Shown: positions 33,330-42,933, numbered from the stretch's first letter. The stretch: 43,527 nucleotides of DNA from Hyphomicrobiaceae bacterium (GCA_025359165.1 JANYHG010000012.1:1-43527); one strand, 5' to 3'. Notes: generated by a model not told the origin, from the letters alone. Numbers and translations are program-made.

Positions 33330-35309
33330 TTATCGCGTTCGCTGCATCAGCTTCTCGCGCAGCGACTGGCCGGGATTGGCCGCTGTTGCCGGCGGGTTGG
33401 CAGGTGCCGCCGAAACACCCCGTTGCGGGGCCGTCGGTGGCAGATCGCGCCGCAGTTGCGGTGCTGCTGCCGCTGGCGCGTTTGCCGGCTGATACGTATT
33501 GGGGGGCGTCACGAGAGGGCGACCGGTTGCAACTCCGGTGGCCGTCGCTACGGGTGCTGCTCCCTCGTCATTGATGCCCATGGCTTCGGCGAACATGCCG
33601 AGGTTGGCCGACAGATCGACAGCGCCTGACGACGACGCACGCCAGCGTTCGACGACACCCTCGATGAAGCCTTCGTCGCCGACCGATTTCTGCCAACGCT
33701 CGGAGAAACGCGCGGTCGACGAGCGCGGCATATTTTCCTTCTCGAGTTCGTCGAAGCGGATGCGAACCGGCAGCGTCACGCCGTCACCGAACGCAATCGC
33801 CTCACGCTGCCCTAGGGCCGACAGGAACTCCAGCAGACCCGCGCCGGTATCCGAGATCGCCGACGTGACGATTTCCTGATCGCGGTCGTTGGACATGCGC
33901 AATGCAAACACGGTGTTGCATTGGGACAAGATGGTCGGATCGATTTCCGTCGGACGCTGCGTCACGATGCACAACGATGCGCCGTACTTGCGACCTTCCT
34001 TGGCGATTTTCGCGATCGCGCGCCGGCATGGCTCAAAACCGAGCGCCGCATTGGCGGGCACATATCTGTGCGCTTCTTCACAGACGATCGTCACGGGCAC
34101 CTTGCCCTCGCTCCACAGCGCGAAGTCGAACGTCATGCGGCAGATCACCGACACCACGACGTTGACGATTTCGTGCGGGATGCCGGTCAATTCCACGATC
34201 GTGATCGGCTTGTCGTTGACGGGCACCCGGAAGATCCTCGACAGGATCTGCGCCATGCCGTCGTAAACGGTCAGCGAGCCGAACATGAAGGCGTAGCGCG
34301 GATCTTGCGTGATGGTTTCGATGCGCAGCTTGATGTTGCGGTACGGCGCAATATCGCGCTTGTTTTCGAGTTTGCCCATCCGCTCGTCGATCAATGCAGT
34401 GAGATCGGAGATTCGATAGGGAACGGGTGTGTCGATCGTGTAGCGCGTTTCACCGCCACCACGCCTCAAAGTAGCGGGATCCTTTCGCCCTTCACGGCCT
34501 TCGCGGCCACTGCTGTAGCGCGACTTGGCGATCGGGATCAGATCCTGCAGAAGTTCGACTTCATGTTTGCGATCTGTCGTGTTGCCGAGCAGAACCTCGA
34601 CGATTTCTTCGAACGTCAGCAGCCAGTACGGCAACTGCATGTTACGCGGATTGATCACTTCGCCCCATTCCGGGAACGCCGTCGCATATTCGTTGTGCGG
34701 ATCGAGCAGCACCAGATGTGCCGCCGGGTTTTCCTTCAGGATTGCCCGCAGGATCAGCGCGGTCGTGCAGGATTTTCCCGTACCCGTGGTGCCGAGGATG
34801 GCGAAATGCTTGCCGAGCAGGTCATCGACTTTGATCATCGCGGGGATCGACGTGTCCTGGCGAATGCAGCCGACGCGCACGGAACCCTTTGTCGACGTCC
34901 CCACGAAGGCTATTTCTAGCTCGACCTTGGAAGCGACGCGTGCACGGTCTCCGAGGGTCGGATAAACCGTGACGCCGCGATTGAAGGTTGCCGCGCGCCC
35001 ATCGGGGCCGCGCCAAAGTTCGCCGACCAGCCCAACTTCAGCGATCCAGATTTCGGTATCGCCGTCGCGCTGCGCGGGCACCGGCGCACTGATGGCCGAA
35101 ACGACTGCCAGCACGATCGTATTCGTCGTCTCGATGCCGAGCAGCGTGCCCATTTCCGGGCGCTGGTGCGGCAACAGCTTGGTGGTGTCGCTCGGGCGGT
35201 GGCCGTGATCCAGCAGCACGATTGCTTTCGAGCCGGTAACCGAAACGATACGGCCGATGCTGAGATCGGGCAATTTTTCGGCCACGTCGAAGTTTTGATT
35301 TTGCAGCAT
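33330..35309 (-). CDS. herA: HerA-type DNA translocase/helicase-like ATPase (DUF87)
   Basis: A 659-residue HerA/FtsK-superfamily ATPase. The N-terminal HAS-barrel (about 15-150) precedes Walker A LGTTGTGKSC (172-181), an arginine-rich helical part (about 255-300) and Walker B TIVCEEAHRYVP, followed by CIVTQRPTEIDPTILSQC, the sensor region of HerA. The last 90 residues are Ala/Pro-rich and probably disordered. HerA forms hexamers that move double-stranded DNA, with NurA in archaea or with other nucleases in bacterial repair and defence. No nuclease gene is adjacent. It starts 11 bases after a histidine kinase gene, with AGAGG upstream. Confidence 0.9.
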   Translation of the reverse strand: MLQNQNFDVAEKLPDLSIGRIVSVTGSKAIVLLDHGHRPSDTTKLLPHQRPEMGTLLGIETTNTIVLAVVSAISAPVPAQRDGDTEIWIAEVGLVGELWRGPDGRAATFNRGVTVYPTLGDRARVASKVELEIAFVGTSTKGSVRVGCIRQDTSIPAMIKVDDLLGKHFAILGTTGTGKSCTTALILRAILKENPAAHLVLLDPHNEYATAFPEWGEVINPRNMQLPYWLLTFEEIVEVLLGNTTDRKHEVELLQDLIPIAKSRYSSGREGREGRKDPATLRRGGGETRYTIDTPVPYRISDLTALIDERMGKLENKRDIAPYRNIKLRIETITQDPRYAFMFGSLTVYDGMAQILSRIFRVPVNDKPITIVELTGIPHEIVNVVVSVICRMTFDFALWSEGKVPVTIVCEEAHRYVPANAALGFEPCRRAIAKIAKEGRKYGASLCIVTQRPTEIDPTILSQCNTVFALRMSNDRDQEIVTSAISDTGAGLLEFLSALGQREAIAFGDGVTLPVRIRFDELEKENMPRSSTARFSERWQKSVGDEGFIEGVVERWRASSSGAVDLSANLGMFAEAMGINDEGAAPVATATGVATGRPLVTPPNTYQPANAPAAAAPQLRRDLPPTAPQRGVSAAPANPPATAANPGQSLREKLMQRTR

Positions 35310-35320
35310 GGATGCCTCTG

Positions 35321-36229
35321 TCAGACGGCGTAGTGGCTGGGGGCGGTCGAAGCGGACTGCGTGGCATTCGCCACGACAGGATCGGCCGGTGGCTTGATCG
35401 CGACGTTTGCGGGAAGGCGCACGAATACTGTCGTGCCCTCGCCTTTTACACTTTCGATGGTCAGTTCTCCGCCATGCAGCTTGACCAACGCTTCGGCGAT
35501 CGGCAGGCCGAGGCCAGTGCCTTCGCGCCACCGATTGTGGCCCGCATCGACCTGTCCGAACGGCGTGATCGCGACGCGGATTTCGTCTTCGGTCATGCCG
35601 ACGCCGGTATCGCGAATGGAAATGATGGTGGCGGCATCGTTGTCGGACTTGGCGGTGACTTTGACCGATCCGCCCTGGGGGGTGAACTTGATCGCGTTGG
35701 TGACGAGATTGGTGAACACCTGTCGCAGTTTCACGCCGTCCGCGCTCAGCTCGGGCAGGTTGGGGTCGATCACGCAGGTCAGTTCGACATTCGCGTCCGA
35801 CGCCATCAGCTTCAGTCCCGCCACGCACGGGCGCAGCACTTCGTCGACGTCCATCTCACGATTGTTGAGTTGAAATTTCCCGCTCTGAATCTTCGAAATA
35901 TCCAGAATGTCGTTGATGACCGCCAACAGATGACCAGCGGCGTCCTTGATCAGCTTGGCGTACTCGACGGTTTCTTCAGCGTCCATGCTGCCGGGCGGTT
36001 GCTCGGCGATCAGTTTCGAAAAACCGATGATGGAGTTAAGCGGCGTACGCAGCTCATGGCTCATGTTGGCGATGAATTCGGACTTGATGCGGCTCGCGAA
36101 TTCAGCTTCCAGCCGCGCGGCGTGCTCGGCGACGCGCGCCCGGCTGCGCAATACGGCGTCGCCCATCAGCGAGGCGTATTCCGACATCAAGGAACTTTGC
36201 CGCCCCGAACTGATCGCGCCGTTGAACAT
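35321..36229 (-). CDS. Soluble sensor histidine kinase
   Basis: A 302-residue cytosolic kinase with no membrane helix and no PAS, GAF or receiver domain. After about 45 residues of helix (ARVAEHAARLEAEFASRI) comes the HisKA box EFIANMSHELRTPLNSIIGF with His58, then the HATPase boxes NLVTNAIKFTP, ISIRDTGVGM and GTGLGLPIAEALVKLHGG. The short N-terminal coiled coil may dimerise it or dock a partner. It is transcribed with herA, which lies 11 bases downstream. No response regulator gene is near, so its target is unknown. Confidence 0.9.
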   Translation of the reverse strand: MFNGAISSGRQSSLMSEYASLMGDAVLRSRARVAEHAARLEAEFASRIKSEFIANMSHELRTPLNSIIGFSKLIAEQPPGSMDAEETVEYAKLIKDAAGHLLAVINDILDISKIQSGKFQLNNREMDVDEVLRPCVAGLKLMASDANVELTCVIDPNLPELSADGVKLRQVFTNLVTNAIKFTPQGGSVKVTAKSDNDAATIISIRDTGVGMTEDEIRVAITPFGQVDAGHNRWREGTGLGLPIAEALVKLHGGELTIESVKGEGTTVFVRLPANVAIKPPADPVVANATQSASTAPSHYAV

Positions 36230-36337
36230 CTCTCGCCCCTTCGGGCACACATGCGCGTGCGCCCCCAAGGTGACGATAGGTGAAGAGGGCTAATCGCCGG
36301 TTAAGACAGCCGGACCTACCATCCCGTCCAATGCTTA

Positions 36338-37789
36338 TCAGCGCCCTTCGGCGACCGGTGCGCCCTTTTCGTCGAGGAAGGCGATGCGGATCATGTTGGT
36401 GGCACCTGGCGAGCCCAAGGGCACGCCAGCGGTGATGACGACGCCTTCCCCTGGCTTGCAGAAGCCTTCGTCGTAGGCGATGCGGCAGGCCTTGCGGACC
36501 ATATCGGCCTGATTTTCGGGATCGCCTGAAAGGACGCAATGAACCCCCCAGACAACGGCCAGCTGGCGTGCCGTATTCAAAACTGGTGACAATCCGATGA
36601 CCGGCAGATTGGGACGCTCGCGTGCGACACGCAGGGCCGTCGACCCCGTCGATGTGTAGCAGATGATGGCCGACAACTTCATCGTATCGGCGATGGCGTG
36701 CGTTGCGGCGGCAATGGCGTCCGCACCAGTAGCCTGCGGCGGCGTCTGAGTTGCATGCACGATCGCGTCATAGGTCGGGTCGTTCTCCACTTCGCAGGCG
36801 ATGCGGTTCATCATCCCGATGGCTTCGAGCGGATACTCACCCACCGCGCTTTCGGCCGACAGCATGATGGCATCGGCACCGTCGAACACGGCCGTCGCCA
36901 CGTCTGATACTTCGGCGCGGGTTGGAACAGGCGACGTGATCATGCTCTCGAGCATCTGTGTGGCAACCACCACCGGCTTGCCCGCCGCACGCGATTTGCG
37001 CGTGATCTCCTTCTGCAACAACGGCACCCGCTCGACCGGCATTTCCACGCCCAGATCGCCGCGCGCCACCATCAGGCCGTCGGAGGCCGCGATAACGTCA
37101 TCGAGGTCGGTGATAGCCGACGGCTTCTCGATCTTGGACATGATCGCTGCGGCGTTGCCGATGATCTCGCGCGCCGCCCGCACGTCGTCGCCACGCTGGA
37201 CGAAACTCAACGCCACCCAGTCGACACCCAGCCGCAGCGCGAAATCAAGATCGACCTTGTCCTTCTCGGTCAACGCATCGATAGGGAGCAGCGTGTCGGG
37301 CATCGAGACGCCCTTGCGGCTGCCCAACGCGCCGGCCACGATCACTTTCGCATCGATGATGCCTTTGGACCGGTCGATGACCTGCATGCGGATCTTGCCA
37401 TCGTCGAGCAACAGGAAATGGCCCGGCTCGATGGCTTCGAAGATTTGTGGATGCGGCAGAAAGGCCCGCGTCGCCGAGCCCTCGCTCTCGGTCTGATCGA
37501 ACCGGAACGTGGTTCCTTCCGCCAGCTGGATCTTGCCCCCCGCCATGTCACCGACCCGGAACTTCGGCCCCTGCAAATCGCACAGAATCCCGATCGGGCG
37601 GCCGAACTTGGCTTCCGTCGCGCGGATGGCGGCGTGCAATTTCTTCGGTCCATCGTGCGGCGGGCGCGAATGGCTCATGTTGATACGGAAGACGTCGACG
37701 CCGGTTTGAAACAGCTTCTCGATCATCTCGAGCGACGCCGAAGCGGGTCCGAGCGTTGCAACGATTTTAACGCGGCGATTGCGTCGCAT
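36338..37789 (-). CDS. pyk: Pyruvate kinase
   Basis: A 483-residue glycolytic enzyme converting phosphoenolpyruvate and ADP to pyruvate and ATP. Visible signatures are VKIVATLGPAS at the N terminus, FRINMSHS, IMSKIEKPSAI with the catalytic Lys, and GLMVARGDLGVEMP. The C-terminal allosteric domain has CYTSTGSTALRVARERP. The ATG at 37789 is supported by GGAGA upstream. It follows a DUF1036 gene and a glycerate 2-kinase gene on the same strand, a sensible lower-glycolysis grouping. Confidence 0.97.
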   Translation of the reverse strand: MRRNRRVKIVATLGPASASLEMIEKLFQTGVDVFRINMSHSRPPHDGPKKLHAAIRATEAKFGRPIGILCDLQGPKFRVGDMAGGKIQLAEGTTFRFDQTESEGSATRAFLPHPQIFEAIEPGHFLLLDDGKIRMQVIDRSKGIIDAKVIVAGALGSRKGVSMPDTLLPIDALTEKDKVDLDFALRLGVDWVALSFVQRGDDVRAAREIIGNAAAIMSKIEKPSAITDLDDVIAASDGLMVARGDLGVEMPVERVPLLQKEITRKSRAAGKPVVVATQMLESMITSPVPTRAEVSDVATAVFDGADAIMLSAESAVGEYPLEAIGMMNRIACEVENDPTYDAIVHATQTPPQATGADAIAAATHAIADTMKLSAIICYTSTGSTALRVARERPNLPVIGLSPVLNTARQLAVVWGVHCVLSGDPENQADMVRKACRIAYDEGFCKPGEGVVITAGVPLGSPGATNMIRIAFLDEKGAPVAEGR

Positions 37790-37925
37790 GAAATGTCTCC
37801 GCCGCGCGCTGCGGCAATGAGCGGTCGCGTCGAGGGACGAACGGGCCGCATAGAACAATGGTACCGGCAGCTTTTAACGCCGCCAGCCAGCGAAAGTCTA
37901 ATTGGAACTCACTTACCCGGCATTG

Positions 37926-38438
37926 TCACTTGGCTTTGCCGGCCTCGCCCGGATCGGTCAGGCGGATCGTCCAGTCCTTGGCGTTCTCGCCGGTATCGAC
38001 CTCGAAGAATCCAGTGCGATTGAAGCCACGCTTCGGACAGTCGTCGACGCCCTTGATCGTGAACGATTTATCGCCCGTACACATGAACGACTGCCCCGCC
38101 CATTCGCCACCGCGATCATAGTCGATGGCGTGGACATAATAGAACCGCCCCGACAGCGCACCTTTATACACAGTTTCGCAGGTCTGGGCCGCGATGTTCC
38201 ACCACCCCTCGGTCGCCCACCCCGTCGGCGACGCATCCTTGTAGCCCAGCGCCACGCCGATGCGACCGGTCGTGGTGTTGCACAGACGCAGATCCGCGCG
38301 GGCCGGCGTCGAAACCGAGACCAGAGCGAGCAGCAACAGGAGACCGGACGCGGCGCGCCTTGCCGCACATCCGCGTTTTGCAATCCGATCAGAAACGACT
38401 GAAAACTCTGATCCAGTCTCGACTGTTGTGCCGCGCAT
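37926..38438 (-). CDS. DUF1036-family secreted protein
   Basis: A 170-residue protein with a basic N terminus, a hydrophobic signal segment (ASGLLLLLALVSVSTPARA, cleavage near residue 48) and the DUF1036 body: DLRLCNTTTGRIGVALGYKD, WATEGWWNIAAQTCETV, and paired cysteines later (MCTGDKSF, VDDCPKRGF). The biochemical role of the family is unknown. Its ATG lies 2 bases after the stop of the glycerate kinase gene, so it is translationally linked to it, and pyk follows 136 bases on. Confidence 0.85.
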   Translation of the reverse strand: MRGTTVETGSEFSVVSDRIAKRGCAARRAASGLLLLLALVSVSTPARADLRLCNTTTGRIGVALGYKDASPTGWATEGWWNIAAQTCETVYKGALSGRFYYVHAIDYDRGGEWAGQSFMCTGDKSFTIKGVDDCPKRGFNRTGFFEVDTGENAKDWTIRLTDPGEAGKAK

Positions 38439-38440
38439 GA

Positions 38441-39751
38441 TCAGATCGGGTCCACCAGAATGACACGGAAATCGTTGACGTTGGTCTGCGTCGGGCCACA
38501 TTCGACGCTGTCGTCCAGCGCACGGAAGAATGCCGTCGAATCGTTGTTCGACAGCATGTCTTCCGCATCCATGTGGCGCAATCGTGCCCGCGCCAAAGTG
38601 TCGGGCAAGACAATCGCACCAGCCGGATCGGTCGCAGCCCCGCTGCCGCCGTCAATGCCGTCGGTGTCGGCTGCCAACGCCACGATGCCTGCCGCACCGT
38701 CGAGACCCGATGCCAGTCCCAGCGCGTATTCCTGGTTGGGTCCGCCCGCCCCGTTGCCCGTCACCGTGACCGTGAACTCGCCGCCGGACAGGATCGCAAC
38801 GCGCTCGCCCCGCTGCCGCGCGGCAAGCGCCAGACGGGCGTGCGCACGTCCCACCTCCCGCGCTTCGCCTTCGAGGCTTTCGCCGAGCAGCACCGGCACA
38901 TATCCCGCCACGCGCGCCATCGCGGCCGCCGCGTCCAGCGACGCCTGCGGCCGTGCGACGATTTCGAACCGCGCCGCCGCCAACTCGGCGGCGCCCGGCT
39001 TGAGTGTCTCATTGGCTGGATCAGACAGCGCGCGAGCGACCGCTTCCGGCGGCACGATGCGATACTTCGCCAGCACCGCCCGCGCGTCCGCCAGCGTTGT
39101 CGGGTCGGCGACGGTCGGGCCCGAGCCGATCGCCTGCGGTTCGTCGCGCGGCACATCGGAGATCGCCAGCGTCAGCAACTGCGCCGCTCCGGCCGATCCC
39201 GCGACCTGGGCCAATCGCCCGCCTTTGATGCGCGACAGATGACGCCGCACCGTGTTCATGTCGCCGATCGGCGCGCCCGAGCGCAGCAATTGTTTCGTCA
39301 ACGCCTGCTTGTCGTCCGCCGACACGCCGTCAACGGGCGCGGACCACAACGCGGAAGCCCCGCCGCTCATCAGCACGAGGACGGTAGTGCCACGTTCGAT
39401 GCGGGCCGCCAACGCAAGTGCGCGCGTGGCCGCGGCGGCGCTGGCGGCATCCGGCACAGGGTGCCCGGCTTCGACTATTTCGATGACACGCGTTGGCAAG
39501 CCAAAGCCATGCCGCGTCGTGACGAAACCGCGCAGCCGATCCAGCTGACCAAGGTTTGCATAGTACGTCTCCACCGCCACCGCCATCGCCGCGTCGGCCT
39601 TGCCGGCTCCCAGCACCAGCAACGTTTCGCCGTCTTTCAGGCGCGGCAGATACGGCGGCACGCACGTCGCCGGATGCGCGACGCGCACCGCCTCCCGATA
39701 CAGGTCGAGCAGAAGCGTGCGGGACAAGAGGTGGACGTCTGGCGATGCCAT
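38441..39751 (-). CDS. Glycerate 2-kinase (MOFRL/DUF4147 type)
   Basis: A 436-residue kinase making 2-phosphoglycerate from glycerate and ATP. Signatures are LLVLGAGKADAAMAVAVE, the SGGASAL loop, ISDVPRDEPQAIGSGPT and the C-terminal MOFRL region GGPNQEYALGLA with DTDGIDGGSGAATDP. These match the GckA/TtuD group. The ATG at 39751 begins the conserved domain, although its ribosome-binding site is weak. Its product leads through enolase to the pyruvate kinase encoded downstream, consistent with a role in glycerate or glyoxylate use. Confidence 0.93.
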   Translation of the reverse strand: MASPDVHLLSRTLLLDLYREAVRVAHPATCVPPYLPRLKDGETLLVLGAGKADAAMAVAVETYYANLGQLDRLRGFVTTRHGFGLPTRVIEIVEAGHPVPDAASAAAATRALALAARIERGTTVLVLMSGGASALWSAPVDGVSADDKQALTKQLLRSGAPIGDMNTVRRHLSRIKGGRLAQVAGSAGAAQLLTLAISDVPRDEPQAIGSGPTVADPTTLADARAVLAKYRIVPPEAVARALSDPANETLKPGAAELAAARFEIVARPQASLDAAAAMARVAGYVPVLLGESLEGEAREVGRAHARLALAARQRGERVAILSGGEFTVTVTGNGAGGPNQEYALGLASGLDGAAGIVALAADTDGIDGGSGAATDPAGAIVLPDTLARARLRHMDAEDMLSNNDSTAFFRALDDSVECGPTQTNVNDFRVILVDPI

Positions 39752-39835
39752 GCTGCGAACCGGGATTTGAATCAAAAAGCACGACACATACTGCCACCGA
39801 ACGTAGGCAAACACGAGAACCGTCACTGTTTCTGG

Positions 39836-40537
39836 TCAACTGATCAGCAACAGCCGCGCCGTGGAGCCCGGCAGCGTCTCCGGCGCTCGGTGAATGCAGG
39901 GTAGCGTCGGGCAACCGGGGTATGCGATGGCGATCCGCCAGAGATTGCCGCGACCGAAGCTATAGGGTGGGGCACCGGCGCGCGGCACATAATGCAAGTC
40001 GTGGCACTGGTCGGCTAGGTAGACGGCAAAGCCTGCGTCGTCAGCTCCGCCGTATTGCGCCAGCAGCTGTGCCCTGGTTTCCGCAATCTCGATGCGCTTG
40101 TCCGCCTGCTCATTCGGCAGTCCCTGCGACGCGCCACCGACATAGGTGCAGAGGTAGGTATCGGCAGCCATCGGCGCGCTATCGACATGGAAGGAGTACA
40201 CGTCCGTCGCCAGCGCCCCGGCGACCGCGTCCCGGGGATAGCCGCCGATGCAGTCGAGGCTCGGTGCCAGGCCGTGCCGCCGCAACATCGCCTGATCGGC
40301 CAGCAGCACCTCCCGCGCGATCGATCCGGCAGAGCCCAACGTGAGCGCGCGGAGATCGTCGTCGTCGATCGTGGTCATCCCGGCGCCGACATCCAGGCGA
40401 TCTACGACCTCCTGGAAATCACCGGGCAAGCAACGCCGCCAGCACAACGCATTGACGTCACCCTCGAAACGGGCGGCGATCAACGCCTCGAAGCTGTCCA
40501 CGATCCGGATGCGGTGCGAGGTCGCGTGTGCGGTCAT
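39836..40537 (-). CDS. Conserved-looking hypothetical protein (possibly DUF1826)
   Basis: A 233-residue soluble protein. The start SFEALIAARFEGDVNALCWRR and the C-terminal half (GLPNEQADKRIEIAETRAQL, LHYVPRAGAPPYSFGRGNLWR) recall DUF1826, but I cannot confirm this without a search. Several Cys and His near the end (DQCHDLHY, GCPTLPCIHR) could bind a metal. I chose the ATG at 40537; a GTG three codons upstream is possible. It lies 84 bases upstream of the glycerate kinase gene on the same strand and is divergent from the cyclophilin gene. Confidence 0.7.
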   Translation of the reverse strand: MTAHATSHRIRIVDSFEALIAARFEGDVNALCWRRCLPGDFQEVVDRLDVGAGMTTIDDDDLRALTLGSAGSIAREVLLADQAMLRRHGLAPSLDCIGGYPRDAVAGALATDVYSFHVDSAPMAADTYLCTYVGGASQGLPNEQADKRIEIAETRAQLLAQYGGADDAGFAVYLADQCHDLHYVPRAGAPPYSFGRGNLWRIAIAYPGCPTLPCIHRAPETLPGSTARLLLIS

Positions 40538-40676
40538 GAGTGCCACTCTATCGCCTTCTGCTTGTGTGCGTCATCTGTGATCGCGGTGGCGCGGAGGTAT
40601 TGCCGCGCCACGCACCTGTGCTATGAGCGCGACTTTCCGGCTCCCCGCCAAAGATATTCAAACCCCCGAGGACGCA

Positions 40677-41153
40677 ATGGCTGACATCAAAGATCCCGAG
40701 AACACGCTGATCATCGAGACCACCAAGGGCAACGTGGTGATCGCCATGCGGCCGGATCTCGCACCCGGTCACGTCGCGCACATCAAGAAACTGGCGCGCG
40801 AAGGCTTCTACGACGGCATCGTGTTCCATCGCGTCATCGAAGGCTTCATGGCGCAGACCGGCTGCCCCAAGGGCCAGGGCACAGGCGGCTCCAAGTATCC
40901 GAACCTGAAAGCGGAATTCAACGCCGAACCACACGTGCGCGGCACCTGCTCGATGGCGCGCTCGTCGATGCCCGACAGTGCCAACAGCCAGTTCTTCATC
41001 TGCTTCGGCGATGCGCGCTTCCTCGACAAGCAATACACCGCGTGGGGCAACGTCATCGAGGGCATGGACAACGTCGATAAAATCAAACGCGGCGAGCCGG
41101 TGCAGAACCCCGACAAGATGATCTCAGTCAAAGTCGCCGCCGACGTTAAGTAA
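40677..41153 (+). CDS. ppiB: Cyclophilin-type peptidyl-prolyl cis-trans isomerase
   Basis: A 158-residue single-domain cyclophilin without signal peptide, hence cytosolic. The active-site elements are present: FYDGIVFHRVIEGFMAQTG (catalytic Arg and Phe), GTCSMARSSMPDSANSQFFI (Gln binding) and the late GNVIEGMDNVDKI. It speeds proline isomerisation during folding. GAGGA precedes the ATG at 40677; an ATG at 40623 would add 18 residues outside the domain. Confidence 0.94.
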   Translation: MADIKDPENTLIIETTKGNVVIAMRPDLAPGHVAHIKKLAREGFYDGIVFHRVIEGFMAQTGCPKGQGTGGSKYPNLKAEFNAEPHVRGTCSMARSSMPDSANSQFFICFGDARFLDKQYTAWGNVIEGMDNVDKIKRGEPVQNPDKMISVKVAADVK

Positions 41154-41164
41154 CGCGCCCTCGC

Positions 41165-41210
41165 CACAGTCTGCTTCCCTCCCCCTCGCAAGGGTTAGGG
41201 TGGGGGTGTG
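41165..41210 (+). repeat. Intergenic repeat, copy 1
   Basis: Begins CACAGTCTGCTTCCCTCCCC and continues with a CCCT/AGGG hairpin and a GGTGGGGG tail. It resembles copy 2 at 41374. Such C-rich/G-rich intergenic elements are common in Hyphomicrobiales genomes. Confidence 0.6.
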
Positions 41211-41373
41211 GTCAACATGATCGCAACGCTCGCGTCCGGCAGCCCCTTAACCCCACCCGCGAAGAGCAGGGGGATCCCGTTTCGGTTTGCGGCATCGATA
41301 ATGATCATGATCGCACCGCCGACACGGCCCGGCTCCATACTCGACACGCCTGATACTTCATACACGCCACGCC

Positions 41374-41455
41374 CACAGTCTGATTCCCTCCCCTGCCTCG
41401 CGGGGGAGGGCAAGGGTGGGGGGAATGGTGAGGGGTGGGGGGATGGTGAGGATGA
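41374..41455 (+). repeat. Intergenic repeat, copy 2
   Basis: Begins CACAGTCTGATTCCCTCCCC, with hairpin CCCTCCCC/GGGGAGGG, followed by G-rich near-repeats of GGTGAGG and GGGGGGAATGG type. Short frames through it are low-complexity and unlikely to be translated. Confidence 0.6.
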
Positions 41456-41969
41456 CCTCGGCGCGTGAGGCAACTCGAGACGCAATGCGGCACCGTTAGC
41501 CCATCGGCTTTTGAAAATCGGCACCCACATTTCTCACAAATGAAATTCACCGGGTGCGGAGTGCGGGCGAGCTTAGAGGAGGGACGGATTTGGACGGTTT
41601 TCGTAGCTCAAAGTCGCCACAAGTAACTCCGCCACTTCCAGCAGCCCTTGCTACGCTTGAGACGTTTGATCAATCGTCCCGGTGACAGAAAGTTGAAAAC
41701 GAGTGTGCCGCAACCGAGCGGAGACATCACGCGCAACCTGTGGGCGTGGTAAATCACATCGGCACTTCAAGTCATCTCTGCCGCGTGCGGCTGTCGTCTG
41801 ACCGGCGTCAAGGCACATTTGACACACCGTCGCACGGCAAGGTGTCGCCGCAGCTTCTACGTCTTGTCTTGCGCAAACGCCTTGGCTTAGGTGGCGTCAT
41901 CCAACTTTTCGCTGATCGCGGTACCTGTACCTGACGTCATCCATGCGACCGCACTTCATGAGGGCTACG
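41456..41969. other. Non-coding stretch, nothing recognised
   Basis: About 500 bases between the repeats and the L,D-transpeptidase gene. Base composition is more even than in the neighbouring genes. I found no gene, RNA gene or clear promoter. Confidence 0.4.
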
Positions 41970-42758
41970 ATGAAGCTTTCCCAGATTTTGACCCTCGCCA
42001 CGACGGCAGCCATGAGCGCTCTGACACTGGCCCCACTCCAGGCGCAGGCTCAGATCTGGGCCGGCGGCAGTCCCGTCTACCAGAGTGACATCGATGCCCG
42101 CGCCAAGCAGCAGGAGACGGAGCGCGCGGCGCGACAGGCCAGCGCGGGAACGAACGGCGTCTACCCCGCCTTCATGAAAGGCGGCGAGACACCGGTCATC
42201 GCGCCCGCAAAGCCGCCCATCGTGTATCTGGAGCGCGACGAACCTGCCGGCACCATCATCGTCGATACCAAGGGACGCAAACTGTACTACACACTGCCGG
42301 GCAAGCAGGCCTACGCCTATCCGATCTCGGTCGGGCGCGACGGCTTCACCTGGACCGGCACCGAGCGCATCAGCCGTATCGCCTCGTGGCCGTCATGGAC
42401 ACCACCGACCGAGATGCGCCAGCGGCAGAAGGGATTGCCGGTGACAGTAACCGGTGGGCTACTCAATCCGCTGGGTGCCAAGGCGCTGTACCTCGGCAAC
42501 ACGATCTACCGCATTCACGGCACCAACAACGATCGTACCATCGGCCGCGCCTCCTCGTCGGGCTGCTTCCGCATGATGAACGAACATGTGACCCACCTCG
42601 CCACCCTGGCGCACGTCGGCACGACCGTCAGGGTCGTTCCCAACTACTCCGGCGTCGAGGCGAGCGCGCCGATTTCGTCACTGTTCTCGGGTTTCGCCGC
42701 CAGCGAGCCGCCCGCACCTGCGGCAACCAAACCGCTCAAGAAAACCAAACAGAACTGA
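41970..42758 (+). CDS. L,D-transpeptidase (YkuD family), cell-wall cross-linking
   Basis: A 262-residue exported protein. The signal peptide (ILTLATTAAMSALTLAPLQAQAQ) is followed by a linker and a YkuD domain from about residue 90 (GTIIVDTKGRKLYYTLPG). The catalytic motif is present: YRIHGTNN with His, then SSSGCFRM with the nucleophilic Cys. It forms 3-3 peptidoglycan cross-links or attaches proteins to the wall. The C terminus is Ala/Pro/Lys-rich. GAGGG upstream supports the ATG at 41970 over in-frame ATGs at 41943 and 41958. It is monocistronic. Confidence 0.93.
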   Translation: MKLSQILTLATTAAMSALTLAPLQAQAQIWAGGSPVYQSDIDARAKQQETERAARQASAGTNGVYPAFMKGGETPVIAPAKPPIVYLERDEPAGTIIVDTKGRKLYYTLPGKQAYAYPISVGRDGFTWTGTERISRIASWPSWTPPTEMRQRQKGLPVTVTGGLLNPLGAKALYLGNTIYRIHGTNNDRTIGRASSSGCFRMMNEHVTHLATLAHVGTTVRVVPNYSGVEASAPISSLFSGFAASEPPAPAATKPLKKTKQN

Positions 42759-42933
42759 CACTTAGGGGCGACGCCCGCGTTGCAACAGGGGGCATGTCCT
42801 GGTTGCCGCGCGACCTGAACTGCGGCGTCATCACGCTGGTCCAGCCCGTAACGCAGAAACAGGATTGACAGAAGCAGCATCGCTTCACATAAAGCACCGC
42901 GCGCTGCCTTCGTCGGCAGGGTGCCTCCACTAT

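Noticed and set aside
35310-35828. N-terminal extension of HerA to 35828
   Set aside because: It is the shadow of the histidine kinase gene; the ATG at 35309 has a good ribosome-binding site and begins the HAS-barrel.
41208-41468. 86-residue plus-strand frame in the repeat region
   Set aside because: It runs through both repeat copies, is low-complexity at its end and lacks a ribosome-binding site.
41305-41550. Small frame with CEKCGCRF start, possibly a zinc ribbon
   Set aside because: Only the first 15 residues look protein-like; the rest is translated C-rich repeat, and no ribosome-binding site is clear.
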